From Berghia stephanieae (Eukaryota; Mollusca; Gastropoda; Nudibranchia; Aeolidiidae): a stretch of 64,000 nucleotides of DNA. Position numbers and translations under genes: made by a program. The DNA is taken from contig CM067448.1 in the NCBI GenBank assembly GCA_034508935.3, positions 65,859,136-65,923,135 of the forward strand, written 5' to 3'. Positions 23,801 through 41,732 of this stretch are shown piece by piece. How positions within the stretch are numbered: position 1 is the first letter of the stretch; the number at the start of each line of letters is the position of its first letter. The notes under the pieces are model-generated. The model ran no database searches and was not told where the DNA came from. It saw only the letters and a program-made list of their open reading frames with translations.

Positions 23801-26800
23801 CCCATGTAGCCGGAGTTTATCCCAGTTTACATAGCGTGAAACAGACAATGGCAATTGTTTGCTACCCCATATTGGGAAAGAGGAAATAAAAATCAAAGAT
23901 TTGACTCAAGAAACCTATATATAACAACTGAGGGTTTTTTTTTTAATTTCTTCTCTCCTTTTCAGTGCTTGAAACAAATCTCGTCCTTTAAGACAGATCA
24001 TTGTTGGACATATCCTCCCAAACAGCCCAATGGAACTCCTTTCTGGTTTTCAATTATGTCATTTGGTTTTCAATTATGTCATTTGGTTTTGAATTGTCAT
24101 TCATCTTGCCTCTGTGGTTGTTCTCCATCCAGTCAACTACGTATCGAGACTATATTCCTCTCAGTCTCTCTCTCTGCTCCGCTTGCCCTCACAGGCACAA
24201 TATGACATAAGAAAAACAACAACAAACATACAAATCTTACAATTTTGTATACATAGTCTTCCAACAAGACACTTTGTACTGAGGTTGGAAGAGAGGCCAC
24301 CTTAGCTGGATGAAGTGTTTCCAGCGACTTTGCGAAATCTCCCCATCGAGAATCTGTCTCCATCTTGTGCACACATTGCCAGCAACCCATAAAGAAATGT
24401 CGTCAAGATATTTGAATACCAGAAGCAGAACTGAATGGAGAGAAGAAACAAAAATATCAAATAATTTTCTTCTCAGAAATTAGAATTAATGAAAATGTAT
24501 AACAAACAGCAATAATAATATATTATGTCTAACACAGGATTACACAGGAGATTTTTGAACAGTAGAGCTGAATGGAGAGAGGAAACACAAGAATCAAATA
24601 ATTCATCTTCAACTTATTTGATTTTGTGTTTCATCTATCCATTCAGCTCTTGTTTCTGGTGTAAAAAAATCTTGTTATAGGCCTTTCCTGGAATACAGCT
24701 GACTGCAAAAAAAAAATGGAGATGTCTGGTGGATGCCCTATGTGCATCAAGGCCCGAAGAGGATTACGTAAATATCTCTTTTTAGTAAAAAGCATTAACA
24801 AAGAGATGAATGTATAACAAACACCAGTAATAACACCAACTCAGTCCACGTCTCATCTAAATCAGTTTTTAATGAGTATCTCTTGGAAAAACTTCCTTGA
24901 AATGACAATTATCTCTGAACTGTAGTCTACCACACACAGATAGAATTTACATCTACATAGAGAAAAGACTGATATAAACATATATATATTGTAATCATAA
25001 TATATCAACATATGGATTGGAAATTAGTGATGACTTGCTTGATAAGAAGAATACTAGACTAGCATATAGCTATTCCAATATAATTTGTAATGAACAAAAA
25101 TGAGTGTAACAGCTTCGAAAAAGAAAATATCAAACACAGAACAAGGCCCAAAACCCTTCTTTAGCCAAAAAAAAAAACAATTCATCTTTTGAAATCCAGG
25201 AAGACGACTGGGGAATATTTGGCAAAGCTGGCTGTCTGTAACTGTAAGTGCTTGTTTTGATGTTCTAATTGTTTTTGCTATTGGTTGAAGGGTTTTGACT
25301 CTGAAATGTTCCGTATTTGGTATTTTGTTCTTTCATGAATGACACTGATATACAGAGAAGAGATAAGACATGGAACGAGATAAAAGTTAGCTCAGGATAG
25401 AGAAGGATGGAAACTTTCGTCTGTGGCCTATACCCAGACCCAGGGTGAAAAGGCAATGATGATGATGAGTTATATTGATTTTTGTTCATTACTGCAGCTT
25501 CTAGCAGCTTAGTATCACTTTGACTATTCGTATATAAAGAGAGTTGTACTCAGGACTCAACCAACCTTCAGGAGGAAAAGAGTCGATCAAACCCTTGGAT
25601 GACAAAATGTCTTGTTCCCGGGGTATAGTCAAAGCATTTAATCTCTCAACAAGCCTGTCTGCTTTTAGTCTCGGAGGTCGTCGGCACTGATGAAAAACCT
25701 AGAAGATAGAATTCAAAAATGTTTGAGAAAACAATACGAAATTAAAAACAAATATTCAAAATTTAAAGTTTCAGATATCTTTGATGCAAACTGCAAAGCT
25801 TTCTCAAAAGCAACTCTACCCAGAAGGCATATCTATTCATTTAGAGCTACAGTATGTGTTTTAAATTGAACAGATTGACTCCCGTGAGCTGATTGACAGG
25901 ATGAAAGCATTGGTCGACAAACATCTTTTGGTTTGATCAAAATCTTTAATGTTCATCACATGGAGATTTATTTGTAGAGCAGATGAGGTGTTAGGGAGAA
26001 AACGAAATTTATAAATCAATATGTTAGCTTCATTAGGTGGCATGATCATTTTTATCTTTAAATTCCAAGCTCAGTTCCATTACTCACTGGGTTATCAAGT
26101 CAAGTCCCAATTTCAGGGTTACCAATTCAGGAAGTATAAATTTACTGAAATTTTATACAAACATTGACTGACCCCTTTCTGAGCGCTGAACTCCAGTAAA
26201 AAGTCATTATTCTTACTTTTCCAGGTGATTAGAAAATATACTGAGGGTTAATAACATACTGAATTCCGTAAATATATGGAAATTGGCAACTTTGAAGATT
26301 CAAAATATGTCCTATTTAGCGTGTAAACTAACCTCTCGGTCAAGACAGCCACCTAGACTGGCATAGAAGTCAGTTTCAGCTCCTGGTTCTTCCGTCCCAG
26401 AATCATCAGAATCCACTTTCTGTGCAAGAAAAATATAAACATTCTATAAAAATGGCAGTTTAAAAACTAAAAGAAAAATAGGAGAAACTTAACTAGTTCA
26501 AAACTGCATGGAGTAGTTTGAAAAAAAAAAAAAAATTCTTTTGCCCAATTTTATAATTTGATACGAGGTATAAAAATATTAACCAAAAAAAATTAAAATA
26601 TAACATAACGTTTTTGAATTGTACTTTTCATTTTTTAATTTGTATTTTGATATAATGCTCAGAAGAAAGAAGCAAAAAACTTGAAATAAAAATATATGCA
26701 AAATATTTTTCTCAGAAATATATAAAATTTCCTCAACTTTTACTACGTTTTTCTTTGTAAACGCCAATCAATATCAATCTACGACAAGCAATTACTAATT

Positions 26801-29800
26801 TCAAACAAAAAGTCTGATAAAAATAAGGAGGAAAAGAGTAAGTATAGAATTGAAATGTAATAGATTATAGAAAGAATAACAATTGAGTTATTAAATTTCT
26901 GGTTTGATTATTAAAGTAAAAACAATATTTTGCATATATATTTTCATTTCAAGTTTTCCGCTTCTTTCGGAGCATTTTATTTAAAATACAATTTTTTTTC
27001 TTTGGTAGAGTATCTTTATCTTATAATCTTTAAAACATTTTGAAGTTTCATGTCAATGCTGTCTATTCCCAAAGATGCACGAGGTAACTTGAAATTTGGA
27101 TGTAAACCATTTTATTCTATTTGTTAAAGTGATTTCAAGGACTGATATTGGCATCAAATGAATTAACAGTAAATATAAAACAGTGTCTACGTGCACGGTA
27201 ACTTTAGCCAGTTTAGTGAGCAGCAGCAGTGGGAGTCAAATTGTGACCCAACTCGCCCATAAGAAAGTTGTGACTGGAAATTGCCGTTCGCTTTTACTAA
27301 AAGTTTTAGGGGGGTTCAATTAAAGATGCATAACTAATTATAAATAGGAATATCGCAGAAATTTTGGTATTATTTTCGTCACTAACCGGGCACCTAGCCT
27401 CAGGATCTACGTACACGGTAACATTTATACACGGTAACCTTGAATCTCGCCTTTAATGGGTTAAATTGTATTGTTTGATTTTTTAAAATAACACGCACAC
27501 ATACAGAGCAAGGTCCATCCATTGCTTGTAGCGGCAAACCAGTTACCGGAGCTAGCGTATACATAGATCCTGAGGCCAGGTGCCCGTATACGTAGACACT
27601 GCCAATATAAAATGCTGTGAGTTTTTAAGAGTATAGTGTAGATGAGATATGAAAAGCAAAGAAAAAAAAGCTTAAATTCACATTAATATTGATTATTCTT
27701 AAATATGCATGACTTCCTCAGCTGAATAAAACAAACATTGAAGAAAAGAAAAAAAAAAAAAAACTTACAGCATTGTAAACCCTGTTGTCATCTTCATCCT
27801 CATCATCTTTGTTGACATCAATAGAAAACAAAAACAAATGACAAGTACTACAAACGGGTTGTCCAAAGTTATCACCATAAAAACCATTGCACATCACACA
27901 GCTTTTGAATTGCTGGGGAAAAAAATAATAAAGATTGAAAATGAAGACAAGACAGGGAACCTGTGACATAAAAAAAGAAGATGGCACTTGGGTATCTGAA
28001 GATGAAGACAAGGCAGAGGTGCTAAATCTCTTCTTTGCAAGTGTCTTTACAGTGGAGAACCAGAAAAACTTGCCAGATATTGCTAAAAGAAGTAATATAG
28101 ATACTACACAATGGCCGATTACTGAAGAGAGAGTAATGAAGAGACTACAAAACCTAAAGGAGAGTAAATCACCTGGACCTGACAAACTTCATCCTTACAT
28201 CCTAAAAAACTTAGCAGAGCAGCTAGTAGAACCCCTAACCAAGATATTTAACCAGTCGATGAAAGAAGGAAGACTACCTAGGGAATGGAAAGAAGCTAAC
28301 GTCACAGCCATATTCAAGAAGGGAGACAGAAAAAATCCAGAAAACTACAGACCAGTGAGCCTGACATCTGTCGTCTGCAAGCTCATGGAACAGCTGATTA
28401 GAGAAGAAAATGGTTGATCATATGACCAAGAACAAACTATTCAGCAAAGATCAACATGGTTTCATGGCGGGAAGGTCTACAGTAACAAACCTACTTGAAA
28501 CAATGGATGACTGGACGAGAGACCTGGAATTAGGCAACAATTTAGATGTCATATACCTCGACTTCAGAAAGGCATTTGACAAAGTTCCACACTGGCGCCT
28601 AATCAGGAAATTGGAACAGTATCAAATTAATGATCAGACAGTCAAATGGGTCCGAGATTTCCTCAAAGATAGAAGACAAAAAGTGATAGTGAATGGAACA
28701 GCATCAACAGAGAGACTGGTAACAAGTGGAGTTCCACAAGGAAGTGTACTGGGACCAGTTCTCTTCCTGATTTATATCAATGACTTGCCAGACAATCTAT
28801 CATCTAAATGTAAAATCTTTGCCGATGATACTAAGCTCTATGGAGTAGCTAATACAGAAGAAGAAAGAAACACCTTACAACAAGATTTGAAAAAGCTTGA
28901 AGAATGGTCCGAAATATGGCAGATGGAGTTCAATGTAGATAAATGTGCAGTTCTTCACCTAGGAAAAAACAACAGAGAAGCAAACTATATAATGAAAGAA
29001 AAACCCCTGCAGAAATCCAATGGGGAAAAAGACCTAGGAGTATTTATTGATAGGAAGCTAAACTTCAAGAAGCAAATTAAAGATGTTCAATCTAAGGCTA
29101 GTAAAACACTCGGAATAGTGAAAAGAAATTTCAAGAATCTGAAAACAAAACACATGACTACCATCTACAAGACTATGGTTAGATCAAAGCTGGAATATGC
29201 TAACTGCATATGGTATCCGAAGTTTGAGGGAGACAAAGACTGTTTGGAAAGAGTGCAAAGGAGAGCAACAAAACTTATCACACACCTGAAAGACAAAACA
29301 TACTGTGAGAGATTGAAAGAATTAAATCTCCCGACCTTAGATTACAGGAGAAGAAGGGGAGATATGATCCAAACATATAAAATAGTAAAGGGAATAGACA
29401 GGGTAGAGGCAGGATTCCTTAAACCAAACAAGAACATTCAGACACGAGGAAACAGCAAGAAACTGAAAAAAGAACGTTTTAAAACAAATGAAAGAAGGAA
29501 CTTTTTTTCATCTAGAATTGTAAATAACTGGAATAAACTACAAGAAACCACAGTATCAGCAAAAAATTTGAATAAATTCAAAGCAGAGTTGGAGATAAGC
29601 AACACCCTAGGAAACAAGTTCAATTATAAAAATTGGTCCAATCATTAATAGATGAGGAGGAGCGAAGGAGACTACACCAAGTCTAAAAGCTCTATACAGA
29701 GGTATCCAGGTATCCAGGTTGAAATTGTCTAGCTATCTAGATAGGAGAAGGCTATCTCTACATGAAATAGCCAATTACAATTCCAAACAAAAAAAAGGTT

Positions 29801-30162
29801 GCAAAACATAGCTAATCAGTAGATTAAACAAGAAACGGAAACGCATATTCTCTCTGACTTGACCATGGACAGCGTAAACTGACCATGACAATAGCAATCA
29901 TAATCATGATGGGATGGTGGACCATATGAAGTTCTCTCTCTAACTCTACACTCTACACTCTGTGAAAACGGGGTCGGGTCGAGAATAGGCATAAGGTGAC
30001 TAATTACAAAGCTTGAGAACGTTTTGTTTAATACAGACGGCTAACTGTAAAATTAATTTACTAGATTACCACCTCAGGTCTCAAAAAGTCATGGTAATCT
30101 GTATTCTCAGCTGCATCAATCTGTGATCGAATACGCTTCACAATGTTGTTTATGTTCGCCAT
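20889..30162 (-). CDS. F-box protein with E2-variant (UBC) domain, 392 aa
   Basis: Eight exons: 30162-30073, 27912-27769, 26419-26333, 25698-25566, 24430-24241, 23589-23541, 23044-22842, 21171-20889. All boundaries are AG/GT and the phases join without a break from ATG to TGA. Order: two CxxC pairs (C35/C38, C51/C54) like a zinc ribbon, an acidic linker, an F-box at about 146-190 (FPPEVLLLVFKYLDDISLWV), another CxxC (C221/C224), and a UBC domain at about 241-392 with TDPPEGIQATPLD, GPKDSPYEGG and HPN at 315-317. At the E2 active-site position the read is HGDVGLDS: Gly325 replaces cysteine, so ubiquitin thioester formation is not expected. Inference: an SCF receptor carrying a non-catalytic E2 fold. 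Introns host a MITE and a LINE. Divergent from PSMD7, 2 kb away. Confidence 0.88.
21300..21500 (-). mobile_element. Diverged SINE family A fragment
   Basis: Recognised by CAGAGCTATAAAACCCACAG, CTTCAAATAGAATGCCAGTC and CTACTGGGTGGAC in the order of the family A body. Strongly diverged; lies in the last intron of the F-box/UBC gene. Confidence 0.5.
21660..22192 (-). mobile_element. Family C retroposon, full length
   Basis: Antisense relative to +, so sense relative to the host minus-strand gene. Runs from TTAAAGGTTTTACGGCGCTT to GAGGTCAGAATCCCCACCCA. Confidence 0.9.
22474..22776 (-). mobile_element. SINE family B, full length
   Basis: From TTGAGCTTTTATATAGCGCA to CACTAGACCACATAGCCGCA, in the last intron of the F-box/UBC gene and only about 65 bp from exon 7. 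Confidence 0.9.
23108..23390 (-). mobile_element. SINE family A, full length
   Basis: Body GAGCCATACGGCCCATAGAG through CTACCCAATGACAGCTGGGC, a long G run, then the tRNA-like head in reverse (CCACTGCTCTACCAACAGAG, CTACGTGGAACCCC). On the minus strand the head reads AGCTCTGTTGGTAGAGCAGT. Confidence 0.85.
23447..23520. repeat. Right-end fragment of the GACCTGCCAAC MITE
   Basis: TTTTATTTCCTAAGAACTAC, GAATTATAATTATTCAGGTC resembles the right end of the element at 43501-43828. Only about 75 bp, just downstream of exon 6 (in minus-strand reading). Confidence 0.45.
23787..23876 (-). mobile_element. SINE family A fragment
   Basis: AGAGCCATTAGGCCCATGTA, GCCGGAGTTTATCCCAGTTT and GACAATGGCAATTGTTTGCT. 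Short, no head. Confidence 0.7.
25088..25510. repeat. Family F, expanded or split copy
   Basis: Left half at 25088-25160 (AACAAAAATGAGTGTAACAG, AAATATCAAACACAG); right half at 25285-25335 (TTGAAGGGTTTTGACTCTG, AAATGTTCCGTATTTGG, TATTTTGTTC) and 25480-25515 (TTTTTGTTCATTACTGCAGC). Unrelated sequence lies between, so it may have been interrupted. Confidence 0.55.
27181..27601. mobile_element. 421 bp TIR element (non-autonomous DNA transposon)
   Basis: Ends are inverted: CAGTGTCTACGTGCACGG on the left and, complemented, CAGTGTCTACGTATACGG on the right. A long internal inverted repeat also pairs 27386-27421 (GGGCACCTAGCCTCAGGATC) with 27541-27590 (complement GGGCACCTGGCCTCAGGATC). ATATAAAA occurs directly left of the element and again 3 bp right of it, a possible but imperfect target duplication. 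No transposase. It sits in intron 2 of the F-box/UBC gene. Confidence 0.75.
27930..29800 (+). mobile_element. CR1-like LINE, 5'-truncated, reverse transcriptase
   Basis: Two frames, 27935-28405 and 28410-29648, give one nearly continuous RT: SKSPGPDKLHPYILKNLA, KKGDRKNPENYRPVSLTS, LDFRKAFDKVPHWRL, GVPQGSVLGPVLFLIYINDL, FADDTKLY (the catalytic DD), then the C-terminal NWNKLQE region. The frame changes once, at the A run near 28403-28409, where one A appears to be extra. The N-terminal endonuclease is absent, as expected of 5' truncation. The 3' UTR is about 150 bp. Clade call (CR1/L2 group) rests on motif style. It lies in intron 1 of the F-box/UBC gene, antisense to it; high coding integrity suggests a recent insertion. 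Confidence 0.85.
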
Positions 30163-30977
30163 TTCGCAACGTTAGATTCGTTTCTTTTCCCTTTCCTGTC
30201 AACTTTTTGAAATTGCAGTTGCAGAAATGCAAGTTTGTATTTTTTGGTAAAAAGTCACACGCTAACCTACAAGTTTATGAATAAAAAAATGACATATGAA
30301 ACTTTTTCTTTCTTTCTTTTTTTTTTTTTTTTTATCAATTGTGGGAGGGATTCATTTTCTAATTTGATATTCCTACCTGATTGTCGACAACACCGCTAAT
30401 GCTACCAATCAGCATGCGACTCCGGGAGACTCCAAAATGAAAATGAGCAATGAGAGAAAGCGCAGTTTATTTCAGCAACTTTGATTGCATTCAAACTACG
30501 TGAGACCCAGGTTACATCTAATCAGATTGTTATGGCCTTATTATTATTATTATTGCCTCGTTTTTGCAATGAATGGTGATTAGACTTGAAAATTGATCAT
30601 TTATATCACGTGTTCAAGTTAAGTATGTATTCACCAATTCTTCCCACCAAAACAATCGTGACCAACCACAAAACACACTATGATTACCTAACTTTGAATT
30701 TGAATTAATTAAAGCAATGAGAACTTTACTCTGGTGCATCAATAAATAGAAGGGGATGTGCACTGTGGCCAAACTTCAATAAGAGAGGTGAGGGGGTGTC
30801 CGGAATTATTGAAAAAGAAATGTGGGGGGGGGGGGGGGGGGGGGCGCAATGTGACCAAAGAAGGGGATGGGGGCGAGAGGGAGGGCGCAATTTGACCAAT
30901 CCATGAAATGGGCGGGAGGAGGGGGGGGGGGGATGCGCAATTTTTGGTATAGGTATTCTAATTATAGAGAGGCGAGA

Positions 30978-30978
<1 letters not shown>

Positions 30979-31021
<43 letters not shown>

Positions 31022-31037
31022 TATATATATATATATA
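30979..31037. repeat. (AT)n microsatellite
   Basis: Two runs of AT dinucleotides split by AAA, preceded by long G runs (30823-30843, 30920-30932). Confidence 0.95.
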
Positions 31038-31206
31038 AATTCATCATATATTGTGCCAAATTTTGGCACCTGTTCTCAGTTGCTTGAATTTTGATGACAC
31101 TCGACTTTTTATGACGTCATTCTAGACAGGTTGGCACCGAATGTCAAAAGTGACACAAGACCCGTGGTGACCTTGGATTAGTAGATGTTGGGCAGTGGAC
31201 CGGGCA

Positions 31207-31207
31207 A

Positions 31208-31290
<83 letters not shown>

Positions 31291-31291
31291 T
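31207..31291. repeat. (CT)n microsatellite
   Basis: About 75 bp of CT dinucleotides, then a short CA run, in the 2 kb between the divergent F-box/UBC and PSMD7 genes. Confidence 0.95.
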
Positions 31292-31407
31292 ATTCTCTCT
31301 TTCCCTTACCCATTTTCTCTTCTAATCACCCTTCTATCTTCATATGTTTACAAAAGTCATCTGGTCATAGAAAGATAAAAGATTACAATAAGCAAGGGTA
31401 GGTAGTC

Positions 31408-31525
31408 CTTCTAAGCCATTAGGCCCATGGAGCCGGCGTTTATCCCGGTTTCTATAGCCTGAAACGGACAATAGCAATTGCTTGCCACCCTTTGAATAGA
31501 ATGCGAGTCTATCGCACAGTGCTCT
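31408..31525 (-). mobile_element. SINE family A fragment
   Basis: AAGCCATTAGGCCCATGGAG through ACAATAGCAATTGCTTGCCA to GAGTCTATCGCACAGTG. Headless. Confidence 0.75.
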
Positions 31526-31569
31526 CCGATGGACGGTGTCCCCATTTCGAGCCGAAATAAGTCCCTGCA

Positions 31570-31980
31570 ACCTTTGAATCAGATTCCCTGACTACGGACA
31601 GAGATGCATATACGAGATTGAAGTCGGTTTGGACGAATTCAGTCCCTCGAGGGACGGGGACATAAATTCCTCGAAACTGGGTGAGAAGTTGCAAGGCTTC
31701 TTCACCAGTAAGAAGAGACACTGGGTGGTAGCAAATCGGCTTCGATCGAGAACTTGCCTAACGGCAAAATCACTTCATCACTGGGGACTTTCCACCTGTC
31801 CAACATGTACCCGTTGTGGTAGCGAGCCCGAAACCGCAGAGCATCTAGTTGAACAGTGTGTTGTGACGAAGCTTCCGGGCGGGTCTACGACGGTGCACGA
31901 GTGCGGTAAAGAATTTGCTGATTGGGTCGATCGTGATAACACAGTACCTAGTGTGAGCACCATTAGAAGCTCCTGACAGA
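31570..31980 (+). mobile_element. LINE 3'-end coding fragment
   Basis: The frame at 31629-31976 reads HWVVANRLRSRTCLTAKSL then CPTCTRCGSEPETAEHLVEQ with a following Cys. This is the Cys/His-containing C-terminal region usual downstream of RT in several LINE clades (CxxCG...ETxxHLxxxC). The upstream RT part is absent. It ends about 160 bp before the PSMD7 ATG, so PSMD7 promoter sequence may overlap or abut this fossil. Confidence 0.6.
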
Positions 31981-32137
31981 TCTAGCAGACGAATACGAAT
32001 GTAAAAGGTGACGATGTCGAACTACGAAAAAATTTACAACCACATAGGACTTCCGGTTGTCGCCATTGGCGAAACAAATCGAAACTGTGTTGTCATTGTT
32101 TTAGTGTGGAAGAAAGAAATTCTTATAAACTTGAAAG

Positions 32138-39355
<7,218 letters not shown>

Positions 39356-39824
39356 TTTTCATGTGTACAGTTAGGCTTGAATGTACGATGTTAAAGTGTG
39401 TGAAAGACAAATGGTTTGTAAGAGTGAGTATCTACTGTGCTGTGTAGTCGTGATGTAGTTCAAAATTTTTGATTAAAAACAAAAAATATTAAAATTGATT
39501 TTTTGCTCCTCATCTTCTCTTTTACTTCTACGTCCTTGGAGGGCCTGAGGCAGCCCACATAATGGAGACTGGTCCATAGTTAACTCACTCAACCCTAACA
39601 CCGACTATATCCGTAGTTTACTGGGTTACTTATACCCCATGCATTACATTATTACATTTTTCTGAGATAAATTATAGTTGTAGTATCAAGCTAATATTTT
39701 TCATTTTTACATGTTAATGATAGTTGAATTAAACTATCTATGCACATGCTCATTTTTAATACATTTTTTCCAATTTTGAAAAGTGGCAAAAATCTCTAGG
39801 ATTGAGTGAGTTAATACAATTTTT

Positions 39825-40037
39825 GTTTGTTTGTTTGTTGCTTTAGGTCTCTTCCAACACAATTGAGGTTATATGAGAGACGCTGAAACAAAAAAACAAG
39901 CAATCTAACAAAAATAGTACAAATGTAAATCAAAATCATAACCTAAAGATATCATAAGCTAAATTATAAATAACCAAGAACAAACAGGCAGAAGATTTAC
40001 AGAAAAAAAATATCCCCTGTCAAAAATACAATCACAA
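39825..40037 (-). mobile_element. Family D retroposon, copy 2
   Basis: Nearly identical over its whole length to 17461-17680, implying recent spread. Its (AAAC)n tail appears as GTTTGTTTGTTTG at the left edge. It lies downstream of PSMD7, possibly in its 3' UTR. Confidence 0.85.
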
Positions 40038-40736
40038 TGCATATTCAGCAAACATAGCGAAATCAGAAAACATAAACTACATCTCCTCTGCTGCATCATG
40101 CGGCAAGCTCTTCTATTAGACTGCTGATTGAAAGCAGGAATCAGTTTATAGGGATTCGAAGGATGAAGTTTCGATATTTTGAAATGTAGAAATGGACAGA
40201 TAGTTGCATTTATTTTGAATTCTGCCCAAAGATCAGTGGGATCAATTTTTTAAATAACTGGTTTTATGGTTTTTACAGTGAATAGTAGTAATCTCATATG
40301 AAAGAGTTTGGCTGGACGTATGTTTATATTTGTATGTATGAGGATGTATTCATATGTAAGTGTTTGAAATTCTGAATGTTAATCATTTGTTAAAGTGTGC
40401 GAATAAGCGTTTGTATCACTTCATCTCATGTATGTATATAAACATATTTAATTATCATTATTGAGTTAAAGCGAATACTAAGTTTACTTTTAATATTTTT
40501 TCTCACGAACGTTTCGTTAAATCAATTTCAATTACTTTGGTTCAGATTATAATTTTAAAAATTAGTTTCCTGAAATTTAAGGGAATCAATTAGTTGAGTG
40601 TGTTATAATGTGCAGTACATTTATAATATATTTCTGACAATATTTTGACGCCCAGGTTAGGTTTAGGTCCTCAACTTGTTTTGGTTTACCTTTTTTTTTC
40701 TCCCAGTACAACTATTGTAATATTTTTTTGTTTTTA

Positions 40737-40742
40737 AATAAA
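40737..40742 (+). promoter_or_regulatory. Candidate polyadenylation signal
   Basis: AATAAA followed within about 20-40 bp by GT-rich sequence (TTGTTTTGTGTTGATTCTG). It could end a long PSMD7 3' UTR of about 1.4 kb; no transcript evidence is available here. Confidence 0.4.
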
Positions 40743-40862
40743 ATTATTTATAATAAGTTTTCAACTGCTTGTTTTGTGTTGATTCTGTGATTTGTATTGT
40801 TGACTGATAAGATGGGCGTGTGGCAAATAATAGGGTGGATTCCCCTTAGTGGCAGTCCACAG

Positions 40863-41165
40863 TGGCGGCTATGTGGTCTTGTGGTATGACATTCGCTTTC
40901 GGATCGGAAGGTCCTGGGTTTGAGCCTCGCTCGGTGCATAGTTTAGTCCTTGGAAAAGGGTTTTTACTCACATTCTCTAACTGTACTCAGGTGTAAAATG
41001 AGTACCAAATTGTTTATAGCGTTGTCTCTGTCGGAAAAAAATTGTAATATCGCCTAATAGGCATCATCTCTCGTTCTACATGTTATGTGTTGATGTTGGC
41101 TAGAGACCCCTTGTAAAGCGCTTTGAGCATGTTTAGTGGATATTGCCCTATATAAAAGCTCAGCC
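40863..41165 (+). mobile_element. SINE family B, full length
   Basis: GCGGCTATGTGGTCTTGTGG through GGGTTTGAGCCTCGC to TTGCCCTATATAAAAGCTCA. Confidence 0.92.
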
Positions 41166-41188
41166 TTGCTATGTCTTCTATTACTCTA

Positions 41189-41727
41189 AATCTGGGTGGG
41201 GTCTTCTGACCTTCTATGGTGTAATGAGAGCTGTGTCTTCTATCTGCCATACTATCTCTAATAAAAGTTTAAAATAAAATTTCCTTTATTCATCCCATAG
41301 GGGAAATTTGTCTCTAGGGTCTATTCCAAGGGAATATGAATAACCCAGGTGTCACCTGCAAATTGAGCTGGGATGAGGTGACTTGCTCAAGGCCACACAG
41401 TGCAGCGGCGGGTGATCAAACTCGGCACCTTTCGGGTATGAAGCAAAGCTGAACCACGCTGACCCATTTTCACGTTGCTCTCTGTCTTTGTTCTGGATTG
41501 ATATTTTTTTTCCTGGTCCCTCCTGATAAGGATCCTTATTGAGGAGGGAGACAGCAAAATGTATAATACCTTTTTTTAGAGATAGTTTTGTTCCTGTAAA
41601 TCATCTCTCTATTATGAGCTTTTATAGTGATTAGTTTTCAATAGGTAAACATTTGAGTGTGTCCTTCATAGCGAGATCCTTCACTAGTGCCTAGGGGGTG
41701 GGACTTTTAGGTAATGTCTAAATGCCT
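41189..41727 (+). mobile_element. Family C retroposon with nested SINE G
   Basis: The 5' end CTGGGTGGGGTCTTCTGACC is followed by a reverse SINE G at about 41268-41468. Family C then resumes (TTGCTCTCTGTCTTTGTTCT, TCCTGTAAATCATCTCTCTA, GGGACTTTTAGGTAATGTCT). The typical 3' end is missing because another C copy begins at 41733. Confidence 0.7.
41268..41468 (-). mobile_element. SINE family G nested in family C
   Basis: Reverse copy: AATAAAATTTCCTTTATTCA, GGGGAAATTTGTCTCTAGGG, then the tRNA-like head complement CTCGGCACCTTTCGGGTATG, AAGCAAAGCTGAACCACGCT. Head in sense: GTGGTTCAGCTTTGCTTCA, with B-box-like GAGTTTGATCACC. Confidence 0.75.
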
Positions 41728-41732
41728 GGGTG

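Noticed and set aside
31122-31401. ORFs with Arg-Glu or Leu-Ser repeats on both strands
   Set aside because: They translate the (CT)n microsatellite.
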